Assembly: GCA_943787175.1 (NCBI GenBank)
Contig: CALSLK010000010.1
Coordinates: 91,241-155,240, forward strand
DNA length: 64,000 nt
DNA from: an uncultured Alphaproteobacteria bacterium
GTDB taxonomy: Bacteria; Pseudomonadota; Alphaproteobacteria; SP197
Direction of reading: 5' to 3'
Below, piece after piece: positions 42,355 to 51,166 of the stretch (position 1 is its first letter; every line of letters begins with the position of its first letter). The notes under the pieces were generated by a model. It saw only the letters and a list, made by a program, of their open reading frames with translations, was not told the origin of the DNA and did no database searches. Position numbers and translations under genes: made by a program.

Positions 42355-42963
42355 TCAGACCAGTCCGGCGCGTTTGGCAAACGGATCCCATGTGGCGTCA
42401 TCATGCCACTCGTATTCGGTGCCTTCGGCAATTTCCCGCGCGGTCTCAACGCCGAACAGATCCGCAATGGCCGCCAGAGTCATGTCCATTCCGGCCGACA
42501 CACCCGATGACGTAAAGAACTTGCCGTCTTCGACCCACCGGGCCTGACGAACCCATTCGACATTTGGCGCGAGCGGCACGGTCCTGGTGAAGTCCAGCTT
42601 GTTGGTCGTGGCTTTGCGGCCATCAAGCATCCCCGTCGTTGCAAGGAGGATACTGCCGGTACACACCGTCATGACACGCTCGGCGCGGTTTGCCGTCTCA
42701 ACGATCCAGGCGGCCAGGTCGCTGCTTTTTGCGGCCTCATGCGCGCTTTCACCGCCAGGGATCAGAAGCAGGTCGTAATCGCTGCCATCCGCAATGGCCT
42801 TGTCGGGCAGAATGCGTTGTCCATGCACGCTGGGTACCGGATCTAATGTTTCGGCCACGGTGATGATCCGAAGTTCCTCACCAAGGTCGCCCAGCATTTC
42901 CATCGGGCCAAAATAGTCCAGGGTCTGGAATCCCGGAAAGACCAAGGCGGCAAGTGTCTTCAT
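42355..42963 (-). CDS. DJ-1/PfpI family protein
   Basis: 202 residues. The nucleophile-elbow Cys is in MTVCTGSILLATTGMLDG, preceded by LLIPGGESAHEA. The order fits the InhA/isonitrile-hydratase-like group of the DJ-1 superfamily. It starts 40 bases downstream of the SDR gene on the same strand and precedes arfB, so these three may be co-transcribed. Confidence 0.87.
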   Translation of the reverse strand: MKTLAALVFPGFQTLDYFGPMEMLGDLGEELRIITVAETLDPVPSVHGQRILPDKAIADGSDYDLLLIPGGESAHEAAKSSDLAAWIVETANRAERVMTVCTGSILLATTGMLDGRKATTNKLDFTRTVPLAPNVEWVRQARWVEDGKFFTSSGVSAGMDMTLAAIADLFGVETAREIAEGTEYEWHDDATWDPFAKRAGLV

Positions 42964-43003
42964 TCTGAACCTCAGGGTTACTGCGTTTGGTGCGTCTTGG
43001 TTT

Positions 43004-43723
43004 TCAGTCGCTCAGGAGCCAGCCGCCGTCGACATCCACGATGGTACCGGTGACGAAATCATTGGTGATGACGAACATCAGGCCTCGGGCAACTTCTTCG
43101 GCTGTGCCGGCACGGGGAATCAGGTAGCCCTTGGTCATGTCGGCATAGGCGGCGTCGCGTTCAGCCTTGCCTTCTAGGGCCATCATCGGTGTGTCGATCA
43201 CGCCGGGTGAAACGACATTGATGCGGCGTAAAGGCGCGATCTCACGTGCGACCGTTTTCACCAGCGCCTCGACAGCGCCTCCGACAGCCGAAAGTGCGCT
43301 CAGGTCCTTGGGATGGGCGCGGGCCGGTGAACCTGAAACCAATGTGATCGACCCGCCTTCGTTCAGATGGGCGGCACCATAACGCACGACGTTGGCATAA
43401 CCCCAGAGCTTGTCGAACGAACCTTTGAAGCCTTCGACGTCCATCTCGACAAAGGGGCCGACTGCGCGATCGCCGCCGGTCGCGGCACTGACAAGAATGT
43501 CGAAGGGGCCCAGGTCCCCCAACAGAGCCTCCATGGAAGCGCTGTCACGCACATCGCAGGCCCGGGTGGTGACGCCGGCAGGCAATTCTCCGGCCTTGGA
43601 CGGGTCGCGGCTGATTGCCACGACACTGGCGCCAGCCTGGGCCAGCATTTTGGTGGTCGCCAGACCAATACCGGATGTGCCGCCAAAGACGATGGCTTTC
43701 TTGCCGTTGATATCCACGTTCAT
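43004..43723 (-). CDS. short-chain dehydrogenase/reductase lacking the usual catalytic Tyr
   Basis: 239 residues from ATG 43,723, with AAGGAAGG upstream (a longer frame exists to 43,774). The Rossmann motif is VFGGTSGIGLATTK. Where YxxxK is expected, the sequence reads LSALSAVGGAVEALVK: the Lys is present but Tyr is Ala or Ser. The C-terminal DVDGGWLLSD is normal for SDRs. It may therefore be catalytically altered. It is divergent from the substrate-binding protein gene. Confidence 0.85.
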   Translation of the reverse strand: MNVDINGKKAIVFGGTSGIGLATTKMLAQAGASVVAISRDPSKAGELPAGVTTRACDVRDSASMEALLGDLGPFDILVSAATGGDRAVGPFVEMDVEGFKGSFDKLWGYANVVRYGAAHLNEGGSITLVSGSPARAHPKDLSALSAVGGAVEALVKTVAREIAPLRRINVVSPGVIDTPMMALEGKAERDAAYADMTKGYLIPRAGTAEEVARGLMFVITNDFVTGTIVDVDGGWLLSD

Positions 43724-43899
43724 ATCCTTCCTTGGGGGTTTTTCCAGGATCATCTGTTGTGTCGTTGCAGACACTACAGATGGAGCACGAGGTTGGGCAA
43801 ATTAGATCGGCTTGCGAATCCTCTCGCGGCCGCTAAACTTGTCAATATGTATGATGACCAGTCAGTCAGAATTACTAAGAAACCTGGTGGGAGGCACCA

Positions 43900-45012
43900 A
43901 TGGATATCAATGAATTCAAGGACAAACAGGCCGCAGGCACGCTGACCCGGCGTGAGGTGAGCAAGGCCATGTCGGCTGTGGGGCTGGCGACCGTCGCATT
44001 CCCTGCTGCCGCGCGGCAGGCTTCGGCACAATCGGACGGTCAGGCTCTGTCCTTCACCTGGGCCGGTTATGATATCCCCGAGCTTTACCAATCCTATGAG
44101 GAAGAAAACGGTGCACCGCCCGATTACGCGATCTATGCCGATGAATACGAGGCATTTCAAAAGGTCATGTCAGGCTACCAGCCTGATCTGGTGCATCCCT
44201 GCAGCCCGTTGGTGCCGCAATGGCGCGATGCCGGTCTGATCCAGGCGATTGATACGAGCAGGCTGTCGAACTGGTCCACGGTTTTCCCGGCGCTCAAAAC
44301 TCTGCCGGGAACCCAATTCGATGGAGAGCCCTGGTTCGTGCCATTCGGCTGGGGCCGCACGTCGGTCACCTATCGCACCGACCTGGTTGAGTGGGACGAG
44401 GAAGATTCCTACGGCTTGCTGTGGGACGAGCGTTATGCCGGTCAGCTTGCTGTTTTTGACTCGGTCGATGAGACCGTGTTCACGGCTGCCATCTATGCCG
44501 GCGTTGACCCCTGCAACATGAGCGATGCGGATCTCGACAAGGTGATTGGCCTTCTTGAGGAGCAAAAGCCGCTGTTGCGTTTCTATGCCATCGCCCAAAG
44601 CGATATCACCCAGGCGCTGGCCTCTGGTGAAGTGGTGGCAGCACTGACCTGGGATAGCGGTGTGGCGCAGTTGAAGGCCGAAGGTGTGCCGGTGCGCATG
44701 ATGAATCCGAAAGAGGGCGTGGAGACCTGGTGTTGCGGCATGATCCTGATGAAGGATGCACCGCATGAGGACAAGGCCTATGACCTGATCGATTCGATGC
44801 TGTCGCCTGCGAGCGGCGAATTTCTGGTTTCGCAGTATGGCATCGGACACTCGAACAGTGCCGCGTTTGATCTGATCAGCGATGCGACGCTGGCCGAACT
44901 GCAGCTTCCGCGTGATCCCAGCGAGCTGCTGGACTCAGGCGTGATGTATTGCAAGTTCCGCGACAAGGACAACGTCATCCAGCGCTTTGAATCCATGAAG
45001 GCCGGTTTCTGA
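43900..45012 (+). CDS. periplasmic substrate-binding protein (PotD/PotF-like), Tat-type signal
   Basis: 370 residues. The N-terminus has a twin-arginine motif (LTRREVSKAMSAVGLATV), suggesting export folded by Tat. The rest resembles spermidine/putrescine-type binding proteins (ALTWDSGVAQLKAEGVPVRM; DEYEAFQKVMSGYQPDLVHP). No permease or ATPase gene lies beside it, so its transporter partners must be elsewhere. A GGGAGG lies upstream of the ATG. A hairpin follows the gene at 45,037-45,068. Confidence 0.85.
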   Translation: MDINEFKDKQAAGTLTRREVSKAMSAVGLATVAFPAAARQASAQSDGQALSFTWAGYDIPELYQSYEEENGAPPDYAIYADEYEAFQKVMSGYQPDLVHPCSPLVPQWRDAGLIQAIDTSRLSNWSTVFPALKTLPGTQFDGEPWFVPFGWGRTSVTYRTDLVEWDEEDSYGLLWDERYAGQLAVFDSVDETVFTAAIYAGVDPCNMSDADLDKVIGLLEEQKPLLRFYAIAQSDITQALASGEVVAALTWDSGVAQLKAEGVPVRMMNPKEGVETWCCGMILMKDAPHEDKAYDLIDSMLSPASGEFLVSQYGIGHSNSAAFDLISDATLAELQLPRDPSELLDSGVMYCKFRDKDNVIQRFESMKAGF

Positions 45013-45036
45013 GCAATCGGTTTTACTGACCGTCTT

Positions 45037-45068
45037 GAGAGCCTCGTGCCTGTCGGTGCGAGGCTCTC
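45037..45068 (+). terminator. perfect 10-bp hairpin after the substrate-binding protein gene
   Basis: GAGAGCCTCG at 45,037-45,046 is perfectly complementary to CGAGGCTCTC at 45,059-45,068, with a 12-base loop. No U-tract follows, so it may stop transcription weakly or stabilise the 3' end. It sits between the binding-protein and cupin genes. Confidence 0.5.
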
Positions 45069-45104
45069 TGCGCGTCACATCCCCACACAGGTCAGGAGAT
45101 TGTC

Positions 45105-45482
45105 TTGAACACTAAAACGATTACACGCCTGTTGCCCGGCGGATCGCCGACAAGTGGCATGGCTCCGTTGGGTTACATCGACCCCGAAACGGTGAGTGGC
45201 GGCATGGCAACGGAGATGGGCCACATCTTTTTCACCAATCCAGAGGGCACCGTGAACGCCGGGGTCTGGGAGTGCACGCCCTGCACGGAACACGTCGTCG
45301 ACTACCCCTATGATCAATGTTGTTACGTGCTTGAAGGCAGCCTGACCATTACCGACGATGACGGAACCGCTCAGACGTTCGGCCCTGGTGATGCGTTCAT
45401 GATCCCACGCGGTTTCAACGGCGCCTGGAGCATGACCGAACCCTACAAGAACTTCTTTGTGACTGTTGAACCTAAGCCGTAA
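45105..45482 (+). CDS. cupin-domain protein
   Basis: 125 residues. GVWECTPCTEHVVDYPYDQC and VLEGSLTITDDDG, then FGPGDAFMIPRGFNGAW, are the two cupin motifs of the small DUF861-type cupins. A metal-binding beta-barrel is expected; the substrate is unknown. The start is a TTG-preceded ATG-like codon at 45,105 with AGGAGA upstream. Confidence 0.8.
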   Translation: MNTKTITRLLPGGSPTSGMAPLGYIDPETVSGGMATEMGHIFFTNPEGTVNAGVWECTPCTEHVVDYPYDQCCYVLEGSLTITDDDGTAQTFGPGDAFMIPRGFNGAWSMTEPYKNFFVTVEPKP

Positions 45483-45579
45483 CGTTCAAGCGCCCGTGGG
45501 TTCTTTCCCATTCACCATGCATGCGTGACGCCGGGCACGATCCGCTCTAACGTCCGCCCATTGATCTACGAGGGTTCCC

Positions 45580-46173
45580 ATGGCGATTTTTGAAGAGGTG
45601 GCGTTCACCGGAGAGGTCCGTCGGCTTCTGGTGGTACCTGAGGCCAGGCGCGACGAGGACGACATTGCGAGTGCCTCGGCGTCGGGCGCCGTCGATGTAT
45701 CCTACGAAGGATTTCCCGAAGAGCGCCATTCCGGCCTGACTCGCGCCTGCTGTGTGCGCTTCACCGATATCTATGAAGAAGGCAAGGAGATCCGCAACAC
45801 GCGCCAGCTCTCCATCATTTCGGAAGAAGAGATGGCACTGGTTGCCGAAGGCATGGGGATTGAGCGTATCGAGCCCGAATGGCTGGGCGCCAATCTGGTG
45901 ATCGCCGGTATTCCCGACTTCACCCTGCTTCCACCTTCCTCACGCCTGCTGTTCTCACAGGGCCTCAGCCTTGTGATTGATATGGAAAACGAGCCCTGCG
46001 GTTATCCCGCCAAACAGATAAGGAAGGTGCACGGTGCCAAAGGTCTGACCTTCGTCAAACACGCCAAACATCGCCGTGGCGTGACCGCCTGGGTTGAACA
46101 GGAAGGCAGCATTGCCGAGGGCGACAGCTTCCGCGTGTTCATCCCGAAACAGCCTGCGTGGCCGGGGCGCTAG
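45580..46173 (+). CDS. MOSC domain-containing protein
   Basis: 197 residues, essentially one MOSC domain: IRNTRQLSIISEEEMALVAEG, ANLVIAGIPDFTLLPPSSRL and the conserved Cys in MENEPCGYPAKQI. Such stand-alone MOSC proteins (YiiM-like) are thought to act in molybdenum-cofactor-linked sulfur chemistry. It is the last ordinary gene before the first leader-peptide gene. Confidence 0.85.
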   Translation: MAIFEEVAFTGEVRRLLVVPEARRDEDDIASASASGAVDVSYEGFPEERHSGLTRACCVRFTDIYEEGKEIRNTRQLSIISEEEMALVAEGMGIERIEPEWLGANLVIAGIPDFTLLPPSSRLLFSQGLSLVIDMENEPCGYPAKQIRKVHGAKGLTFVKHAKHRRGVTAWVEQEGSIAEGDSFRVFIPKQPAWPGR

Positions 46174-46376
46174 ACCCCACCGCAATCCGGCTGGAAATCT
46201 GGCCGCTTTCATCCGAAGGACCCGTTGTCGGCAACTCGAACGATCGGGTTTCTCGTTGGTAACTTCTGGACATCGTCTGATCCGGCATGCCTACTGAATT
46301 CTGTCGTGATAGACGAGAGTGTCCTGATTGATGGCTTGGCTACTCGTCATCCAACCCTTCTTAGGAGGATTGCCCT

Positions 46377-46556
46377 ATGCAGGCATCGTTTAATGAGCTG
46401 GTCGGCACGTCCGGTTTTCTGGCCCCCGCATGCCATGAGCTAGAGGGCCTGACCCCAGCCCTGGACACGGGAATGGCGATTGATGGCCTGGCACCACAGG
46501 CCAGTGAGGCGTCCGGGACCTTTACCCAACACGTCAACCCGACAACGCATTGCTAG
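46377..46556 (+). CDS. leader/core peptide copy 1 (solitary)
   Basis: 59 residues. Leader MQASFNELVGTSG..., then GLTPALDTG, then QASEA; variable tail SGTFTQHVNPTTHC. TTAGGAGG lies upstream of the ATG. The most divergent full-length copy: the central stretch between VGTSG and GLTP is shorter and unlike the array. It stands alone in 200 bases of otherwise empty sequence after the MOSC gene. This looks like a founder or old copy. Function unknown; RiPP-type precursor by architecture. Confidence 0.75.
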   Translation: MQASFNELVGTSGFLAPACHELEGLTPALDTGMAIDGLAPQASEASGTFTQHVNPTTHC

Positions 46557-46613
46557 AGCCCCTTGTCGGCTGCTGAATGACGCCATGAGATCAAAGTCTA
46601 AGGAGTAGGACCA

Positions 46614-46790
46614 ATGCAACAAGCATCTTTCACCGATCTGGTCGGCGCTGTCGTTGAGCCTGCCCACTGCTTTGACAGCAACGAACTGACAAACCTGACC
46701 CCATCCCTGGGCACGACAAATGCTGCTGATGAAATGGCGGCACAGGCAAGTGCGGCACAGGCGTCTTATTGGGGTGGCAATTGCTCATAA
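46614..46790 (+). CDS. leader/core peptide copy 2 (solitary)
   Basis: 58 residues. Leader MQQASFTDLVGA..., PAHCFDSNELTNLTPSLGT, then AAQASAA; tail QASYWGGNCS. AAGGAGTAGG lies upstream. The intergenic stretch before it (GGCTGCTGAATGACG...) already resembles the conserved joint seen throughout the array, 58 bases after copy 1. A further decayed piece (reading ASFMDLLTQ) follows at about 46,811. Confidence 0.78.
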   Translation: MQQASFTDLVGAVVEPAHCFDSNELTNLTPSLGTTNAADEMAAQASAAQASYWGGNCS

Positions 46791-46945
46791 GGATTTAGGA
46801 TCCACGCGGGCATCCTTCATGGATCTGCTCACTCAGAACCGGCGGCCTGCCTGGCGTTGCCGGTCAAGTCCTGACCTTTGGTGGCAGTTTCCCGTCTTCA
46901 TCCGGGCGCAGCCACAATCGGTCCTGTTGCATGAGGAGTTCGTCC

Positions 46946-47380
46946 ATGGCGATAACCAAAGAAGACGTCATTGCACTCATGAACGCGTTTCATGATGTGG
47001 CGATGTTCGACAAGGGAAATGCCGAAGAGCTGGGCAGGTTTTTCCTGTACCCGGATGCACGCATTTACGTTCCGCATGGCGAAGATATCTCCATGCAGAC
47101 CAACCATGAAATCCATCTGGGACTCACCGACGAAAAGCATGTTGTTCTCGAGCCCTGGGAGATCACTCCGTCGTGTGACAAGCCCGAGAGAGCGCGTGCC
47201 GTCGGCGCAGTCTATTGGGAGGGGCGTTCCGTGACCTCGGCCGAAGGCGACCTGATCAAATGTGTCGTTGGGGAAGACTGGATTGTTCAGCGCGATGCTG
47301 GCGGCGAACTCAAAATCGCCCTTTACATCAACACCTACCACCACTTCCTGCCTGACTCTGCACCGATCGAACTGAAGTGA
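46946..47380 (+). CDS. NTF2/SnoaL-like protein
   Basis: 144 residues from ATG 46,946, with GAGGAG upstream. It has an NTF2-like pattern (ITKEDVIALMNAFHDVAMFDKG, written here in part; ARIYVPHGEDI; GELKIALYINTYHHFLPD). Such proteins can be enzymes (isomerases, dehydratases) or binding proteins. It sits between leader-peptide copies 2 and 3, so a role in that system cannot be excluded, but nothing in it points to peptide modification. Confidence 0.7.
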   Translation: MAITKEDVIALMNAFHDVAMFDKGNAEELGRFFLYPDARIYVPHGEDISMQTNHEIHLGLTDEKHVVLEPWEITPSCDKPERARAVGAVYWEGRSVTSAEGDLIKCVVGEDWIVQRDAGGELKIALYINTYHHFLPDSAPIELK

Positions 47381-47460
47381 CCGCTATGATCACGCCATAG
47401 TGGAAAATTCGCGCGCCTTGGTTGCTGCCAATTGCCCCCGGGCCGGCATCAGTTGTCGGA

Positions 47461-47489
47461 TTGATCGGTTTTGTTACGCTTACTATGCT
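47461..47489 (+). promoter_or_regulatory. possible sigma-70-like promoter before leader copy 3
   Basis: TTGATC at 47,461-47,466 and TATGCT at 47,484-47,489 with a 17-base spacer, about 70 bases before the ATG of copy 3. Recognised by eye only. Confidence 0.3.
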
Positions 47490-47558
47490 GCGTGCAGTTG
47501 AGAGGTTCTTCGGCTGCTGGACCATTGAAAGAGACCTACCCCTGAGGAGTTAAGACTC

Positions 47559-47735
47559 ATGCAAACATCCTTCACCGACCTGGTCGGCACTGTCGTCGTG
47601 CCCGCTCACTGCATTGACAGCAATGAACTCACGGACCTTAGCCCGACTCTGGGTGCGGCAGTTCCTGTTGGCGGCATGGCACTTGATGCCAGTGAAGCTG
47701 GGCCCAGCTTCATCGGCTGTACGTTCGGACCCTGA
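47559..47735 (+). CDS. leader/core peptide copy 3 (solitary)
   Basis: 58 residues. Leader MQTSFTDLVGTVVVPAHC, then DSNELTDLSPTLGA, then LDASEA; tail GPSFIGCTFGP. CTGAGGAG lies upstream, the same Shine-Dalgarno variant found before copies 4-6. Convergent with the TauD gene, whose 3' end is about 50 bases away. Confidence 0.8.
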   Translation: MQTSFTDLVGTVVVPAHCIDSNELTDLSPTLGAAVPVGGMALDASEAGPSFIGCTFGP

Positions 47736-47788
47736 TTTTCGGCTTCATTGCTTTGACGGCGCAGACAACAAAACAGAGTTAGTCAGCG

Positions 47789-48844
47789 TCATGGTGACGC
47801 GTCGGGTGCCGTGAGGTCCAGATGGATGTCGAGCGGTGTTGAGACCGGCTGCCCATCGCCGTCGGGCCGTCCATCTGAACTGGTGGTCCACGTCCAAACA
47901 CGCCACAGCCGCCGTTCGCCGGTATTAAACGCTTCGCGTGCGTGCAGGACCCGGTAGTTGTCGACGCAGACAGCTTCGCCCTTGTTCAATCTCACGCGGC
48001 CGGCGTTCTCTGATTCTGCCTGGATCGCAAGGTCGACACGTCGCAGCACATCCTCGGGCGCAAGCCTGGCACCGATCTTGGCCGCCATCGCGCGAGTCTC
48101 GGGCGTCACGGCCCAGCAACTGCGTGGGACAGGCACGGCCTGCATGTCCTCTTTCGTCTGCAACTGGTCTTTCCCAAGCATACGTTTCCACTGCAGACGA
48201 CCGTCCGGGCGGCGCCCGAAGAGGGGGCCTTTGGAGCTGCGGCCCTGGAAATAGCCGCCGGTCTCGGCGCTCTCGGTCTGGTCATAGACGAGGGTTTCCA
48301 GCAGTGGCAGCAGGCTGTCGGCGTCCGGGCCGGTGCGCAGCCGCTCGAGCACGCGCTCGCCATCCACAAAGAAGGACTCGCCGCCGGTGTCGGCCTGTTG
48401 TTCAACGAGCAGGAAGATGTGGTCGGGCACATGATCGCCGTAAACGTAACCGTCTGTGTGCGGGTTCTGGTGCAGCCCATGTTGCCAGGGGATTTCGGTG
48501 AAGTGCGGCAAGCCCTTCTGCTCTGCCTTCCTTGCCAATTCGCCCTCTGTTGCTTTGCTGAGAACAGCGCCTTCATCGCCGTATGCTGCCTGCAGCATTT
48601 GCAGTTGCTCAAACCGGGCGAATTCCTGGTGAAGGCATGCCACCGGCGGCTCACCGGGTATCAGGTTGGAATTGCCGAAACACAGCGCGGGCAGCTCCCC
48701 GGCGATGCCTTCCCAGTAACCCGGCGCATGCTCGTCACCCGGAAGGTCAGTGACGATAACGACACCGTCGCGCTTCACGGCAGCCTTGATCGCGCCCTGG
48801 TCGGATACAGGTACGCGCACGGGTAACTGGCTCATGTCGTTCAT
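47789..48844 (-). CDS. TauD/TfdA-family dioxygenase
   Basis: 351 residues from ATG 48,844 (an upstream frame to 48,907 overlaps the neighbouring gene). HTDGYVYGDHVPDHIFLL holds the HxD iron pair; the distal His is in NYRVLHAREAF; an Arg follows in RRLWRVWTWTT. The amidohydrolase gene lies 52 bases upstream on the same strand, so they are probably one operon acting on one small molecule. It is flanked by leader-peptide copies 3 and 4, but family members usually act on small acids. Confidence 0.85.
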   Translation of the reverse strand: MNDMSQLPVRVPVSDQGAIKAAVKRDGVVIVTDLPGDEHAPGYWEGIAGELPALCFGNSNLIPGEPPVACLHQEFARFEQLQMLQAAYGDEGAVLSKATEGELARKAEQKGLPHFTEIPWQHGLHQNPHTDGYVYGDHVPDHIFLLVEQQADTGGESFFVDGERVLERLRTGPDADSLLPLLETLVYDQTESAETGGYFQGRSSKGPLFGRRPDGRLQWKRMLGKDQLQTKEDMQAVPVPRSCWAVTPETRAMAAKIGARLAPEDVLRRVDLAIQAESENAGRVRLNKGEAVCVDNYRVLHAREAFNTGERRLWRVWTWTTSSDGRPDGDGQPVSTPLDIHLDLTAPDASP

Positions 48845-48896
48845 GGTGCCAGCATAGGAAAGCTGGGCCACGTTATGAAGTGGCGAACGCCTGCTC

Positions 48897-50372
48897 TCAC
48901 AGCTCACCGTCGACCGGCAGACACAGCGGATTGATTTTGTCGGCGCTTCGGCCGGCCCAGTCCAGACCCGGGACGCGCGGGAGTGAACGGTCCTGGCCGG
49001 CCTGCAGCCGATCGTGAACCTCGTCCTGGTCCATGGTCAGGATTTCGCGGTTGTGCACCGTCAATACGCCGTTGACATAGACATCGCGCACGGCCGCCGC
49101 CACGCCCGAATAGACCAGCGAGCGCAAGGGGTCGCGGACCGGCCGCATGGACGGATGTTTGAGGTCGACCAGAACAATGTCGGCTCGGGCACCCGGAGAA
49201 AGCCTGCCCAGATCATCGCGACCCAGGGCTCGCGCTGCGCCCAGCGTTGCGATCTCGAAGACGTGCTCGGTGCGCAGCAGGTCGACATGGCCGGACGCCA
49301 CTTTCGAGAGCAGGCCCGCAATCCGCATCTCCTCGATCATGTCGTGGGGGTAGCAGTCGGTGCCCAGGGCCATGTTGATGCCCGCAGCCCGGTAGGAACC
49401 CAGGCTGTGCATCATGTCGCCCCACTGGGCGAAGGCGCGCGGGCAATGGACGACACTGGCACCCGAACGCGCCAGGCGTTCGAGATCGCGGTGTTCGTGG
49501 TGGTTGATCCAGGGATGCTGGTCGATGTTGATGGCATGCCCGATCAGGGTCTGGGGCCCCAGCACGCCGATATCGTCGAGCCATTCCAGCGGCGTCTTGC
49601 GGTGCCGGCGGATCATCTCGCGGAACTCCATCACCGACTGTGATGCGTGGGTCTGCAGCGGAATGCCGCGATCGACCGCCGCCTGCTTGCACGCCACGAA
49701 CAGCTCTTCGGTACAGGTATCAACCTGGGCCGCGCCCACCATGCCGTGCAGCCGGCCCGAAGAGTGGGCCTGGGCCTCGTCGATCAGCTCCAGTGCGCCC
49801 TCAAGGTCCTTGAGACCCTTGGCTTCGTCCCAGGCATAGAGGTGGTTCTGGCCGTCGGGTGTGTACCAGTGGCCGGAGTTTACCATGGGGCAGGCATAGG
49901 TCCGGATGCCGGTTCCCGCCAGGATGTTGAGCCAGTTGTCGAAGGGCAGCTTCTGCGAACAATAGAGTTCGGCCATGGTGGTGCAGCCGCTCTTGAGCAG
50001 GTCCGCTGCTGAGGCCTGCATTGCGGCTTCTGCAGAGGCTTCGTCTTCCTCGATAAGCCATGTGTATTCGAAAAGCTGGGTCATCCACATGTGCTTGCTG
50101 GCAAGGTCCTCAAAGAAACCCTTGCCGTGGATCTCCTGGTAGGCGTGTAGATGCAGGTCCAGCAGGCCCGGCATGACCATCACGTCTGTGCCGTCGATCA
50201 CCGTGTCGACCGTTCCCTCATATCCCTTGCCCACGTGGATGATGGTGTCGTCCCGGAACACCACAGTACCGTTGCGGATGTAGCTGTGCCCCTGTGTGGC
50301 CGGGTCATAGGCCACGACCCAGTCGGCGTTGACAATGGCCGTGGTCAGGCCGGGCGCATCTTGGTTCGACAT
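48897..50372 (-). CDS. amidohydrolase (guanine/8-oxoguanine deaminase or chlorohydrolase-like)
   Basis: 491 residues. The metal-dependent hydrolase signature is LLDLHLHAYQEIHGKG; further ligands are in QTHASQS, LIGHAINID and MALGTDCYPHD. PGLLDLHLHA and the C-terminal GARADIVLVDLKHPSM fit the SsnA/TrzN/AtzA-like deaminase group. Likely a cytosolic hydrolytic deaminase or dechlorinase of a heterocycle; the specific substrate is unknown. First gene of a unit with the TauD gene. Confidence 0.88.
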   Translation of the reverse strand: MSNQDAPGLTTAIVNADWVVAYDPATQGHSYIRNGTVVFRDDTIIHVGKGYEGTVDTVIDGTDVMVMPGLLDLHLHAYQEIHGKGFFEDLASKHMWMTQLFEYTWLIEEDEASAEAAMQASAADLLKSGCTTMAELYCSQKLPFDNWLNILAGTGIRTYACPMVNSGHWYTPDGQNHLYAWDEAKGLKDLEGALELIDEAQAHSSGRLHGMVGAAQVDTCTEELFVACKQAAVDRGIPLQTHASQSVMEFREMIRRHRKTPLEWLDDIGVLGPQTLIGHAINIDQHPWINHHEHRDLERLARSGASVVHCPRAFAQWGDMMHSLGSYRAAGINMALGTDCYPHDMIEEMRIAGLLSKVASGHVDLLRTEHVFEIATLGAARALGRDDLGRLSPGARADIVLVDLKHPSMRPVRDPLRSLVYSGVAAAVRDVYVNGVLTVHNREILTMDQDEVHDRLQAGQDRSLPRVPGLDWAGRSADKINPLCLPVDGEL

Positions 50373-50541
50373 GGGTTCTCGCTCTCAGGGGAAGGCCGGA
50401 TTTCAGCCTGTCGTCTTGGTCGCTCGCGTGTCAAGGCGGTCTGGTCCGTGGCTGATTTTGTCTCGACGCTCTTCAAACCGCATGGTTTGATGTTGTTGGG
50501 CTGAATGACGCAACGCGATGAACCCCTGAGGAGTAAGAACC

Positions 50542-50721
50542 ATGCAAGCAACCTTCACCGATCTCGTAGGCACGGCCGTTGTGCCCGCCCACTGCTTCGA
50601 CAGCACGGAACTGACGGACCTGACACCTGCTCTGGACACCGCTGCAGCCATCCATGGCATGGCGGCTGTGCAAACACCTTGGACCGGTGGTTCTGGGCAT
50701 CCTTCCTGCCTTTCCTTTTGA
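50542..50721 (+). CDS. leader/core peptide copy 4
   Basis: 59 residues. Leader MQATFTDLVGTAVVPAHC, then STELTDLTPALDTA, but ASEA is missing; the frame continues after MAAVQ into TPWTGGSGHPSCLSF. CTGAGGAG upstream. Divergent from the amidohydrolase gene. It overlaps the start of a headless copy that follows, which suggests a recombination inside the leader. Confidence 0.78.
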   Translation: MQATFTDLVGTAVVPAHCFDSTELTDLTPALDTAAAIHGMAAVQTPWTGGSGHPSCLSF

Positions 50722-50822
50722 CGGACCCAGCACCTGGCCTGGACACCGCTACTGCTGCCCATGACATGGCAGAACAGGCGAGTGAGGCGACCTACTCCGC
50801 GACTCCCACTTCGTTTTGTTGA
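50713..50822 (+). pseudogene. headless leader/core fragment 4b
   Basis: The sequence encodes DPAPGLDTATAAHDMAEQ, then ASEA and the tail TYSATPTSFC, in frame with no start of its own. It is the second half of a unit fused to the end of copy 4, as expected for a deletion between two tandem units. Confidence 0.7.
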
Positions 50823-50875
50823 GGGTCCGGCTGCTGAACGATCTGAATGAGATCAACCCCTGAGGAGTAAGAACC

Positions 50876-51100
50876 ATGCAAGCAACCTTCACCGACTTGG
50901 TTGGCACCGCCATTGTGCCCGCCCACTGCTTCGATACCGATGAACTGACGGATCTGACACCTGCCCTGGATACAGCAACGGCTGCCCATGACATGGCTGC
51001 ACAGGCCAGCGAACTTTCCCCCAATTGCGAACTTCAACTTGGAACTTCTTCTCGTGGTTTTTGTGCCCGGTTGCGATACGCGGATCTTTTCCGAACTTAA
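50876..51100 (+). CDS. leader/core peptide copy 5 (long tail)
   Basis: 74 residues. Leader MQATFTDLVGTAIVPAHC, then TDELTDLTPALDTA, then AAQASEL; a 27-residue tail begins SPNCELQLGTSSRGFC and ends YADLFRT. The usual Gly-Cys-stop joint is absent. CTGAGGAG upstream. Confidence 0.78.
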   Translation: MQATFTDLVGTAIVPAHCFDTDELTDLTPALDTATAAHDMAAQASELSPNCELQLGTSSRGFCARLRYADLFRT

Positions 51101-51166
51101 CTTGCGAACTTACTTCCTGGATAGACACTTTACGTGACTTGAGATCACCCCTGAGGAGTAAGACCC

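Noticed and set aside
46811..46945. A further leader copy after copy 2
   Set aside because: Only a short stretch (ASFMDLLTQ) is leader-like and no start or joint is kept; mentioned under copy 2 but not called.
47789..50372. TauD and amidohydrolase genes as peptide maturation enzymes
   Set aside because: They are one operon of small-molecule enzyme families and only neighbour solitary copies; nothing links them to the leader.
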